Source of the DNA: Saccharibacillus sp. CPCC 101409
Lineage (GTDB): Bacteria > Bacillota > Bacilli > Paenibacillales > Paenibacillaceae
Reading direction: 5' to 3'
Length of the DNA: 64,000 bases
Assembly (NCBI RefSeq): GCF_030518235.1
Contig: NZ_JAULSA010000007.1
Location: 1-64,000 of the forward strand
A program made the position numbers and the translations under genes. This document shows, one piece after another, positions 34,201 through 42,741 of the stretch (within the stretch, counting starts at the first letter, position 1; every line of letters starts with the position of its first letter). Under the pieces are notes generated by a model that had not been told where the DNA came from, did no database searches, and saw nothing but the letters and a program-made list of their open reading frames with translations.

Positions 34201-34629
34201 ATGCTGGTCCGTGCGTTTTCGCCGATCGCGAATGACGAGGCGGCAAACGGCGGAGCAAAGACACCTCTCGCCGCCGCGCCGTTCGCGGATCAATCGTCGA
34301 TCCGCGATTGGGCCGGCGCTTCTATCGCGCAAGCCCGCCTTCTGGACTGGGTCCAGGGCGACCGGGGCGGCAACTTCCGGCCGAACGATGCGGTCACGCG
34401 GGCGGAAATGGCGGCGATGCTGTACCGGGCGTTGACGCTCAAAGGTGCGGACGAATCCGCCTTGAATCGCTTCAACGATGCAAACGCCATCCCGGCCTGG
34501 GCGCGCGAAGCGGCAGCCGCGCTGACGGCGACCGGGATCCTGCAGGGCGGAAGCGGCGGAGCTTTTGCGCCGAACGCGGCGGCGACGCGTGCGGAAACGG
34601 TACAAGTGCTGATGAGAGCCTATCAGTAA
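31294..34629 (+). CDS. S-layer-anchored RCC1-propeller surface protein (SLH protein 1), 1111 aa
   Basis: Signal peptide of ~45 residues ending at VQAQT. Residues about 48-395 carry seven ~52-residue RCC1 repeats (VYAFG-N-GQLGL pattern), a complete seven-bladed propeller. Next come a Listeria/Bacteroides repeat ending LYAKW (about 400-470), an Ig-like domain (about 475-570), two DUF5011-like Ig domains (about 570-730) and a Pro-rich linker. A ZU5-like beta domain with LQIPAGATNQQMQ follows (about 765-905). Three SLH domains (about 930-1111) bind pyruvylated wall polymer. The likely role is ligand binding at the cell surface. The C-terminal half resembles the SLH protein at 42742. The ATG follows GAAGGAGC. 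Confidence 0.9.
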   Translation: MRLKKVTRTSATAIKVMLVLALVLLSWPFAGGRIGGETRVQAQTTQASEGNTAVYGFGSNTYGQLGLGDTRHRVLPTELTSSGSIKQVAGSLGYALILTESGKVYASGSNESGQLGLSDTLNRLTPIEIPNLSGVKQVAAGYNFSLALTESGNVYAFGDNTYGQLGLSDIVNRSMPTEIPNLSGVKQVAAGMYHTLALTESGKVYAFGGNNAGQLGLGNTGYRLTPTEIPNLSGVKQIAAGGVYTLALMENGKVYAFGMNSSGELGVGAIGYQLTPTEIPNLSGVKQIAAGEYHTLALMENGKVYAFGYNYYGQLGLSDNVNRLTPTEIPNLSEVKQIAAGAYHTLALMENGEVYAFGNNGSGQLGLGHTYSQYRPIKIPNMRSVQQVAAGLHTSFLIAPKQAVVRFDSQGGTPVIDAKADPVTDLVAKPAVDPTREGYRFDGWYTDADGVHVFDFSTRVTVNTTLYAKWSENRSPLVELTTNAGNPTNRPFDVIATFDEDVTGFDASKIEVTGGTVGAVGTVSERVYEFEVTPTEQGSVTVNLLTGAARDAAGNPSEASNTLSLNYNTTAPTLTLNGSARMAVALDTPFVDPLATARDAQGEDLIEFIGVTGDVYTDKAGTYELTYSVSDSAANTSTVTRSVYVIEPPVVKLNGEAAITLEEGASFVDPGATASDAFHGDLSDTVVTEGGVDTGKPGVYTLNYTVTNPIGQTGNAQRQVTVTKKAEPPVVEPPVVQPPAKNPPSSATPSVPVPSLPGPIASTDGNLTLAAGQAGQVSLGSDARLQIPAGATNQQMQVRMNVLTAANNGLPAEAKPLSAVYQLTKTAPANFLLPVGLTLSFDPSKLEEGEQAVVFYRNEDGSPWVRMDGGAIEQGRNAVGSAAPSVAAITVQTDHFTKFAVLAVSDTAAAPNPNDTDDTGNTPAIAFTDITGHWAAGAIREAASLGLVNGYADGTFRPSGAVTRAEFTTMLVRAFSPIANDEAANGGAKTPLAAAPFADQSSIRDWAGASIAQARLLDWVQGDRGGNFRPNDAVTRAEMAAMLYRALTLKGADESALNRFNDANAIPAWAREAAAALTATGILQGGSGGAFAPNAAATRAETVQVLMRAYQ
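31599..32534 (+). repeat. 156-bp tandem repeats encoding RCC1 blades
   Basis: Consecutive 156-bp units (for example beginning 31599 and 31755) encode the 52-residue blades. Neighbouring units share long identical stretches such as the block encoding PTEIPNLSGVKQIAAG. This implies recent duplication or gene conversion. Confidence 0.85.
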
Positions 34630-34673
34630 TCGCTCAACGAATCGCAATCCCGGCAGTACCCGGATAATCGAAG

Positions 34674-34713
34674 AAAAGCCTTTTCCCGAATCGATATCGG
34701 GAAAAGGCTTTTT
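34674..34713. terminator. Bidirectional terminator between SLH protein 1 and LuxR regulator 1
   Basis: AAAAGCCTTTTCCCGA (34674-34689) pairs with TCGGGAAAAGGCTTTT (34697-34712), with A-run on one side and T-run on the other. Confidence 0.92.
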
Positions 34714-34736
34714 GCGCACTTTCAAGATTGGACTTT

Positions 34737-37355
34737 TCAAAGCCCCAACAGCTTGCCCCGCCGCACCGCTTCGTCGCGCGTCCCGACGTACAGTTTGCCG
34801 TAAATATTGTTGATATGCGCCCGAATCGTGCCGCGGCTCACGTTCAACCGCTCCGCGATCTCCTGGTTGGTGCGTCCCTGGACGATCTGGGTCAGCACTT
34901 CCCGTTCTTTCGCCGTCAGCGGCGAAGAAGGATCGGCGCTTTCGCGCGGCAGATCGCCGCGGCCCAGCTTGCTTAGCAGCGCATGCACATACGCGGCGGA
35001 AGGGGTTTGACCTTCGCTTTTGCCGGTCCACTGCTCGCCGATGCGGATCAGCAGACGTTCGATAACGGAGCCGGCATCCAGATACAGACGCAGAAAACCG
35101 TGAGCCTCCGTGTCGTGCAGCATCCGCAGCAGCAGATCTGCCGCCTGATCCGCGCCGTTTTGCGAAGCGCGTTCCAGCAAAACGCACTGCAGCAGCTCGA
35201 TCTCGATCTGCTGTTGGAATCTTTTATTGCGTTTGGCCGAAAGCCGCATAGCGTTCGTCAGCGCCCAGGCCCGTTCGTCCCGATTTTGCCAGACCAAAAA
35301 TTTCGCCAGATACTGATGCTCGTAAAGATTGGAAGAATCGAAATCTTCCGGGTCGCTGCTTTCGGACATGCCGTACAACCGAAGCCAGTCTTCTACCGGT
35401 TGTTTTCGGCCCGCCTGCCAATCCATGATGGCGATCTCGGCGTCGCAATACACGATCGAATGCGTCATGCCGAGCTCGATCGCCTGACGACGCGTATATT
35501 CCAACGCCCGCCGGGCTTCTTCGATCCGATGCTGCGCCAGCAGCGAGCGGGACAACGTAAAGCCGGCGGGGAGCAGCAGTTCGGCGAGAAAACCGACCAG
35601 ACCCGGTTCCGTCGCTTCGAAAGCCAGTCTGGCGTTGGTTTCGGCATTTTCCAGCTCGTCGTATTGATACTGCGTTTCCGCCAGGCAGGCGATGATCGGT
35701 CCGGCCAATCCCAACTGATTCATCGGCTGGATCATCTGCTGCAAAAAAGGAACGAGGAATTCGCCGGCAACCATGCCTTCCTGCTGCATATGTTCTTTGG
35801 ACACGCTCGGCACGCCGGAGTTTTTGGAACGCGCGAAGATCAGTTTGATCCCCGAAGGCGCGAATTTTTTGGACTCCTGCATATAGTAACCCGCCATCTC
35901 CTGATCTCTCATCGTGGCTGCGTAGAGCATTTTCAAAAAATAAAAGATGCCGCGGTAATCGTTTTTTTTCTTTTCGTTCCAGTTTTTTTCGTTTTCGGTC
36001 AGATAACGCTCGGCCATGTCCAGCATATGCACCGCCGCCGGGATGTTTTCTTCCGCAAGCAGTACCAGATGAAGATAAGAAAAATACAGCAGCGGTTTTT
36101 CCAACAAAATATTTTCCGGAATACAAGCGAACTGGCGGCTCATCCATATATCGTCCATGCTGCTGACTTTGCCGAGCATTTCTTCCAATAAAGCGACTGC
36201 CTCGCGGTAACGTTCGCCGGACAAATAATATTGCAGCGCTTCTTCGAACGATCCCGCTTGTTCGCTCCATGCTCCGGCTCTGGACAGCAGCGCTTTGATC
36301 CGGTCCCGGGATTCCCGTTCCAGCCGTTCGCGCAAAAATTCCCCGAACAGATGATGGAATCGGAACCATCGCCCTTCGTCGTCCAACGGAATCAAGAACA
36401 GGTCGGCTTTTTGCAGCTGAAGCAGTTTGTCGCCGCTTGACGGGTCTTCGGTTACGGCTTCGCACAGAGCGACATTCATCCGGCGAAGAATCGAGCAGTC
36501 CAGCAAAAAGCGTCGATGTTCGGGACTTTGCCGCTCGAACACTTCTTCCATCAGATAATGTTCCATCAGGTGCGACGAACCGGAGAAACGTTGAAGCAGC
36601 TCCGACGAACGCTGTCCGCCGCGCATGGACAAAGCGGCCAGCTTCATCGCGGTAATCCAACCTTCGGTGCGTCTGACCCAGGTCAGCGACTCGTCGGAGG
36701 ACAATTGAAGCGACATGCCGACCCTATAGAAATCGATCCCTTCGTCCGGGCGGAAACGCAGTTGGTCGCGGTCGACGAGGATAAGGGACGGGCCGTCCGT
36801 TTTGAAAAGTTCGAACTCTTCTTCGTGTCTGGACGACAAGATCAATTGAACGCCGTCTGGAAGACGGTCCGCAAAAAAAGCGATAGACTCCAACAGCGAG
36901 CGTTCCGAAATCAGATGGAAATCGTCCCAAATCAACGCGAGCGGTTCGGTCATGTCGTGAAAAGCATCAAGCAAACGCAAGATTGGCATCTCGTGCCGCC
37001 CCGGCTGAATCAACCGGATCGCATCGGCCGAAGCTTCGGCGAAGCCCGGCAGCACGACGTCGATCGCGGCCGAAACGTACGACCAGAAGCGGACGGTATC
37101 GTTGTCGGCGGCATCCAGCGACAGCCAGGCGGTCGCGCGGCCGGATCCTGCGGACCACTGCTCCAGCAGGGTCGATTTGCCGAAGCCGGCCGGAGCGACG
37201 ATCCGAACGACGCGCCGATCCGAGGCTTCGTTCAGGCGTTCGATCAGGCGTTGGCGGACGATCGCGTCGGCGGCGGAACGGGGCGCGGCCAATTTGGTTT
37301 TCAATAAAGGAACGACGGAAGGCGTAACGGAAAAAGAAACGGGCGGCGTATTCAT
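34737..37355 (-). CDS. MalT-like LuxR family ATPase regulator 1, 872 aa
   Basis: Large STAND-type activator. Walker A APAGFGKSTLL is at residues 54-64, with Walker B-like LALIWDDFHLI near 150. A winged and helical region follows, then a long TPR-like helical array (about 380-790). A C-terminal LuxR helix-turn-helix (LTAKEREVLTQIVQGRTNQEIAERLNVSRGTIRAHI) covers the last 65 residues. Such proteins bind an inducer sugar or peptide, oligomerise with ATP and activate promoters. The ATG at 37355 follows GGGAGTG; a further 25 codons upstream look untranslated. It is divergent from the second MalT-like gene and convergent with SLH protein 1, its likely target or neighbour. Confidence 0.9.
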   Translation of the reverse strand: MNTPPVSFSVTPSVVPLLKTKLAAPRSAADAIVRQRLIERLNEASDRRVVRIVAPAGFGKSTLLEQWSAGSGRATAWLSLDAADNDTVRFWSYVSAAIDVVLPGFAEASADAIRLIQPGRHEMPILRLLDAFHDMTEPLALIWDDFHLISERSLLESIAFFADRLPDGVQLILSSRHEEEFELFKTDGPSLILVDRDQLRFRPDEGIDFYRVGMSLQLSSDESLTWVRRTEGWITAMKLAALSMRGGQRSSELLQRFSGSSHLMEHYLMEEVFERQSPEHRRFLLDCSILRRMNVALCEAVTEDPSSGDKLLQLQKADLFLIPLDDEGRWFRFHHLFGEFLRERLERESRDRIKALLSRAGAWSEQAGSFEEALQYYLSGERYREAVALLEEMLGKVSSMDDIWMSRQFACIPENILLEKPLLYFSYLHLVLLAEENIPAAVHMLDMAERYLTENEKNWNEKKKNDYRGIFYFLKMLYAATMRDQEMAGYYMQESKKFAPSGIKLIFARSKNSGVPSVSKEHMQQEGMVAGEFLVPFLQQMIQPMNQLGLAGPIIACLAETQYQYDELENAETNARLAFEATEPGLVGFLAELLLPAGFTLSRSLLAQHRIEEARRALEYTRRQAIELGMTHSIVYCDAEIAIMDWQAGRKQPVEDWLRLYGMSESSDPEDFDSSNLYEHQYLAKFLVWQNRDERAWALTNAMRLSAKRNKRFQQQIEIELLQCVLLERASQNGADQAADLLLRMLHDTEAHGFLRLYLDAGSVIERLLIRIGEQWTGKSEGQTPSAAYVHALLSKLGRGDLPRESADPSSPLTAKEREVLTQIVQGRTNQEIAERLNVSRGTIRAHINNIYGKLYVGTRDEAVRRGKLLGL

Positions 37356-37558
37356 GCTGAGATTCACTCCCGGAGAGGAAACGAAAATCGTGGAAGAGGT
37401 GGAGAAGAACCGGATTTCGTTTCTTTTCAATTTTAAAATGATTGAACTTGAAAAGGGAATTCGACAGGAAGAAGCCTAAATCCTTCGCAATTTGTGATTT
37501 CATTCGACGCGTATTTCTTTATAATGAAAGTAAAATTCGGCCGGGAGGAGAAGCGGGG

Positions 37559-40144
37559 ATGAAACGAAAAAAAGATACGGAAACGTCGAATCGCCAACCG
37601 GAATCCGAAGCGCTTCGGCTTGTGGAACGTCCGAGGCTGATCGCACGGTTGGACGAGCTGTCGCAAGATCAGCTCGTCTATGTGACCGCCCCGGCCGGAT
37701 ACGGAAAAACGACGCTGCTGAAGCAGTGGTCGGAGCGAAACGCAGCAGCGGCTGCCTATATCGCGGTCGAAGCGCGGGACGATTCCGCTGCGGCATTTTG
37801 GACGCGTACCGTTCAAGCGCTGGACGATGCAGCAGGCCAGGAATTTGCCGAGCGTGCGGGCGAGGCGCTCGCATATTTTCGCATCGGGCAAAATGAATCC
37901 GGAATCGCGCTGCTGCTGGACGAATTGGAACGGATATCGGGACGGCCGACGCTGATATGGGATAACCTGCATGTGCTGCGCAGCGGCAGCCTGCTTGAGT
38001 CGATCGCTTTTTTCGCCGAGCACAAGCCGGCTTCGCTGCGGGTGATGGCGGCGGGCCGGGGCTATCCGCCTTTTGCGGCGGCGCGCCTGATCGCGCGTCA
38101 GCGTATCGCTTTGCTGGGACAAGGCGAGCTGCGTTTTACCGAAAAAGAAGGCGAGTCTTTTTACTTCGGCCGCTCCGGACGTCAAGCCGAGGCGATCTCC
38201 CGTGAAGACGCACGCGACCGAACGCGGTCGGCCGAAGGATGGATCGCGGCGATGGATCGAAGCGATGCCGAACTTGACCGGTATCTGGACGAACAGATCT
38301 GGGCGCAGGCGGACGAGGATACGCAGCGCTTCCTGCTGGATGCTTCGGTACTCCGAAGCATGAACGGACGAATTCTCCGCGCGCTCGGGCACGGCGAAAC
38401 CGGTCCGCTGCCGGAAGAATTGTTCAGGAGCACGGAGCTGTTGATCGTGCCCTGCGGACCGGAACAAGGCTGGTTTCGCCTGCACGGGAGATTTGCCGGC
38501 TTTTTGCGGCGGCGCTTGGACCGGGAATCGCCGGGGCGCCGGCGGACGCTGCTGCGTTTTGCCGCCGAAGCGTTTCTTCGGGAAGGCCGGTACAGCGCCG
38601 CGCTGGAGCACGATCTCGACGGCGGACATTACGCCGAAGCCGGACGGACGCTTCGTTTGCCGGCCGTCGATTCGGGGCGCGGCGAGAGCGTGAACGCCGC
38701 CTGGCTGTCGGCCCGGCTGGCGGATATTCCGGTCCGGCATCTGCGGGCCGATCCTTTTTTGTATTTTTCGCTTGTCTATGCGGTGCTGCTCGGGGAGCGG
38801 GATAGGGTCCGCGCGCGGCATCTGCTGGACGAAGCCCGGCGGATAGGCCGCGAACCCTTGCAGGGCGAAGCCGGGCATGAACGCGAAGCCCGGGTCGAAG
38901 CGGTTCGGCAAACGATCGACGCGCTGAACGCGTTATACGCGGCTGTCGCAAATCGGGATTTCGAACCGATGCTGCAATTCGCGCGTTCGGCCGGTCCGTT
39001 CGACGATCGGGAAAAAGAACAGCCGGCGTTCGCGAGACTTGCGCTTCCGGCGGCTTTTTCGCTGCTGTGGGCTTACGGCCGGGAACCGGCAAACGGCGCG
39101 CCGGCGATCGGCAAAAATGCTATGCTGCCGGTGTTGGACGAGCTGTCCGCGCTGCTGGGCGGCCACGAAATAGCGGCAGTGATCGCGGCGGCGCGCGCCG
39201 AAGCGCTATACGAATACGACGAAGCGGCCGAAGCGGCGCGCGTCGCGGAGCAGGCTTACACGGGGGCCGTATCGGGCCGCCGATCCGCCGCTTTTTGCGC
39301 CCCGGCTGCCGGATTGGCGTTGTCGCGCGCGTATCGGGCGCTGGGCGAGCGAACCCAGGCGAAATACGCGCTGCTGCGTTTGCGCAAAGATCTTCCGCGT
39401 TTGCGGCTGCAGGAAGCGGATTGCGCCTGCGCCGCCGAGCTGGCGCTGCTGGCTTTGGACGAAGAAGAACCGGTACTCGCCCATGAATGGGTGCGGCGCT
39501 TCGCCGGGCCGCCGGAAGCCTCCGAACCCGTATCGCCAGCGGCCGACTTTCGTCGGCGATTCGATCTGCTGCGTATTCGCACGGCACTGGAGGACAATGC
39601 GGAAGCGCGCTTTTTGCTCGATCGGTTGAGCGAAGACGCGTTTGTACGCGGGAATGTGTATCTACAGGTGGCGATCGGCGTGCTGGATACGATACTGCTG
39701 GAGCGGGAAGGCCGGCGCGAAGCAGCCTACGACCGTCTGGGCGGCGTGCTTTTCGAAGCGGAGCCGCACGGATTCGTTCGCGTTTTCGTCGATCAAGGCG
39801 AACCGATCCGCAAACTGCTGTCCGGTCTGATGGCGTCGCGCAAAGACAATCGGGAAGAAAAGCGTCCTTCGCTGGCTTACGCCCGATTGCTGCTGGCCCG
39901 CTTCGGCGGCGTATCCGACGAAAGCGAAGCGCTGGCGCTTATTTTGACCGGGCAGGAGATCGAAGTGCTAACGCTGATCGGCGGCAATCGGACCAATAAA
40001 GAGATCGCGGCGGAACTCGGCATTCGTTACGAGACGGTGCGGACGCATATCCGCAACCTTTACGCCAAACTGAAAGTCGGCAGCCGCGAAGAAGCGTTGG
40101 CGGAAGGACGACGCTTGGGATTGGAACTTCTGTCCGTGGATTGA
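37559..40144 (+). CDS. MalT-like LuxR family ATPase regulator 2, 861 aa
   Basis: Same layout as the divergent gene. Walker A APAGYGKTTLL lies at residues 44-54 and a Walker B-like PTLIWDNLHVL near 140. TPR-like helices fill the middle, and a LuxR helix-turn-helix (LTGQEIEVLTLIGGNRTNKEIAAELGIRYETVRTHI) lies at the C-terminus. Clear but distant paralogue of regulator 1, with much higher GC and Arg/Ala content. The ATG at 37559 follows GGGAGGAGAAGCGG; a TATAAT lies at 37520-37525. The intergenic region of ~200 bp probably holds binding sites for one or both regulators. Confidence 0.9.
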   Translation: MKRKKDTETSNRQPESEALRLVERPRLIARLDELSQDQLVYVTAPAGYGKTTLLKQWSERNAAAAAYIAVEARDDSAAAFWTRTVQALDDAAGQEFAERAGEALAYFRIGQNESGIALLLDELERISGRPTLIWDNLHVLRSGSLLESIAFFAEHKPASLRVMAAGRGYPPFAAARLIARQRIALLGQGELRFTEKEGESFYFGRSGRQAEAISREDARDRTRSAEGWIAAMDRSDAELDRYLDEQIWAQADEDTQRFLLDASVLRSMNGRILRALGHGETGPLPEELFRSTELLIVPCGPEQGWFRLHGRFAGFLRRRLDRESPGRRRTLLRFAAEAFLREGRYSAALEHDLDGGHYAEAGRTLRLPAVDSGRGESVNAAWLSARLADIPVRHLRADPFLYFSLVYAVLLGERDRVRARHLLDEARRIGREPLQGEAGHEREARVEAVRQTIDALNALYAAVANRDFEPMLQFARSAGPFDDREKEQPAFARLALPAAFSLLWAYGREPANGAPAIGKNAMLPVLDELSALLGGHEIAAVIAAARAEALYEYDEAAEAARVAEQAYTGAVSGRRSAAFCAPAAGLALSRAYRALGERTQAKYALLRLRKDLPRLRLQEADCACAAELALLALDEEEPVLAHEWVRRFAGPPEASEPVSPAADFRRRFDLLRIRTALEDNAEARFLLDRLSEDAFVRGNVYLQVAIGVLDTILLEREGRREAAYDRLGGVLFEAEPHGFVRVFVDQGEPIRKLLSGLMASRKDNREEKRPSLAYARLLLARFGGVSDESEALALILTGQEIEVLTLIGGNRTNKEIAAELGIRYETVRTHIRNLYAKLKVGSREEALAEGRRLGLELLSVD

Positions 40145-40511
40145 AACATGCAAGGAACGAAGCGGATTTTTTGGCGTCCAAAGCAGAAAAGGCTTTCGGT
40201 TAGTACCCTTTCAACTCTTAATCACAGGTTTACGTTTTCCTGAAACGCACACGCTTTAGGTGCGATTCCGTCGGAGACTTCGTACACGCTTCAGGTACGA
40301 ATCTCAGGGGAGCGTATTCCTACCTTTAGTGTTGACAAGGTACTAGCCTGGATTTCGCGATTTAAATAGAGCGAACTATACATACTTCCGGCTCAAATGC
40401 CGAAGAACAGATACGGACAGTTAGGGAGCAAAATCTCTGTCTGCCGGGAACTGATTTTGATAAGTCGCAGCATAGATCATTCACTAAAATTAAATCAGAG
40501 GAGCAAAAGTA
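40145..40511. other. 367-bp leader region of the chemoreceptor gene
   Basis: No gene is visible. A large structured element occupies 40198-40348. TTGACA at 40332-40337 lies in its 3' arm but has no good -10 partner. A GAGGAG ribosome site precedes the chemoreceptor start. Confidence 0.6.
40198..40348. ncRNA. Branched structured element upstream of the chemoreceptor, possible regulatory RNA or MITE
   Basis: An outer 18-bp imperfect stem joins 40198-40215 (GGTTAGTACC...) with 40331-40348 (...GGTACTAGCC). Inside are two tandem hairpins 35 bp apart with matching loops: CGCAC-ACGCTTTAG-GTGCG (40246-40264) and CGTAC-ACGCTTCAG-GTACG (40281-40299). The two stems differ by a compensatory C-G to T-A change, which supports RNA folding. 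No known riboswitch family is recognised. Terminal inverted repeats could instead mark a MITE. Confidence 0.5.
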
Positions 40512-42566
40512 GTGATGAAATGGTTTCGAAGCAGAACGCAAAGCTTGTTTGCAAGGATATTGACGATTGCCGCTTTGTGTATCGTGGTATCCATGGTCGT
40601 TTCCGTTATCGCGATCGGGTACATGACGACCCGTTCATACGAAACGATGAATACCGATTCGTTGACACGAGTAGCGAATGAGAAAATAACCGAACTTGAA
40701 ATGACGATCGCGGCTCAAAAAAATATGACGACCTCGATTTCCCGGGAACTGTTCAACGTCGATTTTTTCAAAAACCTGAATGAAACCGGAGCGGCCGATC
40801 AGGCGGACTTCAAGCGGATTCAAGACAATCTCACCGAAAAGCTGAATGCTTCCGACGGATTGTATGAGAATATCTTTTTCACGTATCAGGACAAAGTCTA
40901 TCTGGACGGCATAGCCGGCAAATCGCAGGGAACGGATATGTTCTCGACTTCGCCGTGGTACAAGCCCGTTCTGGACAGCGGCGATCTCGTTGTAGGCGAT
41001 CTGCAAACTTCGCCAGTGACGGGGCTTCCCGCCATCGCGATCGCGGCGCCCGTCAAAGACCCGGCCACGAACCGAATATTGAGCGTGTTTGCGCTGCCTA
41101 TCAATGTGAATGTCTGGCTGGGCGAAATTACGCAAAAAGAAGACGACGGGATCATCAGCACCGTAGTCACGGACGACAAAGGAATCGTGATCGCGTCGCA
41201 CGATACTGACCAGGTGCTCAAAACGGACTTTACCCGACTCGACAACGAGCAAGGATTGCAGCAGATCTCCACAGCCGAAAACGGCACGGGTTACGTCACG
41301 ATCGACGGAGTCCGCTATATGGCTTCGTTCGTCAAACTGGACGCTCTGGGCATGAATGTGGTCACCTATCTGCCGGTGAGCAGCTATATGAACAGCCTGT
41401 ATCATATGCTGGCGACTATGATCGCAATTACCGTCGTCGCTCTGCTTGTTGCATTAACCGTGCTTTTCCTGTTGGTGCGCGGCATCGTCCGGCCGATCCG
41501 CCTGGCGTCCGAGCAGCTGGAAGTGATGGCCCAGGGAGACTTCTCCCGGCGGCTGCCGCAAAAATACGAAAACAGCGCGGGCGAGACGGGCGTGCTGATT
41601 CGCGCGATGAACAAAATGCACGACAACACGAAAAATGTGATTGAATCGGTCAATCAGGAATCGTCGTATCTCAAAGAAGTGTCCGATACCGTGCATTTTA
41701 TGTTTACGGATATGGACAAAGAACTGCAGGACGTATCGGCCACGACGCAAAATATGTCCGCGGGCATGGAAGAAACGGCAGCGTCCGCGCAGCAGATCAA
41801 CGCTTCCACCAACGAGTTCGAAAAAGCGATCCAATCGATCGCCCGCGGCGCCCAACAAGGCGCGGAAGAAGCGGCGGCAATCAGTAAGCGCGCGGGCGAT
41901 CTGAAGATCGCGCTGGAGCAGTCGATCGCCGAAATGAAAGACGTGTACGAAGAAGTCAAACCGGGATTGCACGAAGCGCTGGAAAATTCCAGATCCGTCG
42001 ATTCGATCAAGGAACTCAGCGAGTCGATTCTGCAAATTACCCAGCAAACCAATCTGCTCGCGCTCAACGCTTCGATCGAAGCCGCGAGAGCCGGCGAAGC
42101 GGGCAAAGGATTCGCCGTGGTCGCGGACGAAATCCGCAAGCTGGCCGACGCTTCCAAGAACACCGTCGGCCAGATTCAATCGATTACCGGCAATGTGACG
42201 GGGTCGGTAAGCGACTTGCAGCAGTATACGCAGCGCCTGATGGAACTGCTGACGGGGCGGATTATCGAAGACTATGCGACGATGAGCCGAACGAGCGAAT
42301 CTTACTTGAACGACGCGAACTATATGGACCGGATGGTCTCCGAATTCAGTTCGACCAGCGAGCAGCTGAGCGCGTCCGTCCAGAACCTGGCGCAGGCGAT
42401 CGACGAAATCTCGACGTCCAACAACGATTCGGCGGAAGGCACGGAAGAGATCGCGGACAAAACGAATACGGTTGTGAATAAAGCAAGCGGCATAGCCGGA
42501 GAAGCGCAGAAAACCAACGACAGCGCGGAGCGTCTGAACCGGATCATCCGGCAGTTCAAGATTTAA
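40512..42566 (+). CDS. Methyl-accepting chemotaxis protein, 684 aa
   Basis: Transmembrane chemoreceptor that feeds the CheA/CheW pathway. Helix 1 (about residues 15-37), a ~250-residue extracytoplasmic dCache-like domain ([17 protein letters not shown] onward), and helix 2 (about 295-320) precede a HAMP domain ([26 protein letters not shown]). The signalling domain has its hairpin tip near [42 protein letters not shown]. The start is GTG at 40512, 8 bases from GGAG, or the adjacent ATG at 40515. Its placement between two MalT-like regulators and an SLH protein suggests a shared surface or nutrient theme. A terminator lies at 42574. Confidence 0.95.
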   Translation: MMKWFRSRTQSLFARILTIAALCIVVSMVVSVIAIGYMTTRSYETMNTDSLTRVANEKITELEMTIAAQKNMTTSISRELFNVDFFKNLNETGAADQADFKRIQDNLTEKLNASDGLYENIFFTYQDKVYLDGIAGKSQGTDMFSTSPWYKPVLDSGDLVVGDLQTSPVTGLPAIAIAAPVKDPATNRILSVFALPINVNVWLGEITQKEDDGIISTVVTDDKGIVIASHDTDQVLKTDFTRLDNEQGLQQISTAENGTGYVTIDGVRYMASFVKLDALGMNVVTYLPVSSYMNSLYHMLATMIAITVVALLVALTVLFLLVRGIVRPIRLASEQLEVMAQGDFSRRLPQKYENSAGETGVLIRAMNKMHDNTKNVIESVNQESSYLKEVSDTVHFMFTDMDKELQDVSATTQNMSAGMEETAASAQQINASTNEFEKAIQSIARGAQQGAEEAAAISKRAGDLKIALEQSIAEMKDVYEEVKPGLHEALENSRSVDSIKELSESILQITQQTNLLALNASIEAARAGEAGKGFAVVADEIRKLADASKNTVGQIQSITGNVTGSVSDLQQYTQRLMELLTGRIIEDYATMSRTSESYLNDANYMDRMVSEFSSTSEQLSASVQNLAQAIDEISTSNNDSAEGTEEIADKTNTVVNKASGIAGEAQKTNDSAERLNRIIRQFKI

Positions 42567-42573
42567 ATCCGTC

Positions 42574-42622
42574 ACAGGCGTCCGAACGTCCCTTAAACCG
42601 GGCGGATCGGATGCCTGTTTTG
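42574..42622 (+). terminator. Terminator after the chemoreceptor gene
   Basis: ACAGGC-G-TCCGA pairs with TCGGA-T-GCCTGT (one mismatch), followed by TTTT. Confidence 0.7.
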
Positions 42623-42741
42623 CCTTGAATTTTATCTGAAAATAGATGTATTCAAATGCGTATATTCTTCTTATACTTGCAATACGACAAAGCGAGTCGG
42701 GAAGCGATTTTCTCGTGCCGCGAGAGGGGATAAATACAAAC

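Noticed and set aside
32689-35187. 832-codon minus-strand reading through SLH protein 1 and regulator 1
   Set aside because: It runs antisense through well-supported genes and across a terminator, with Arg-rich sequence and no domains.
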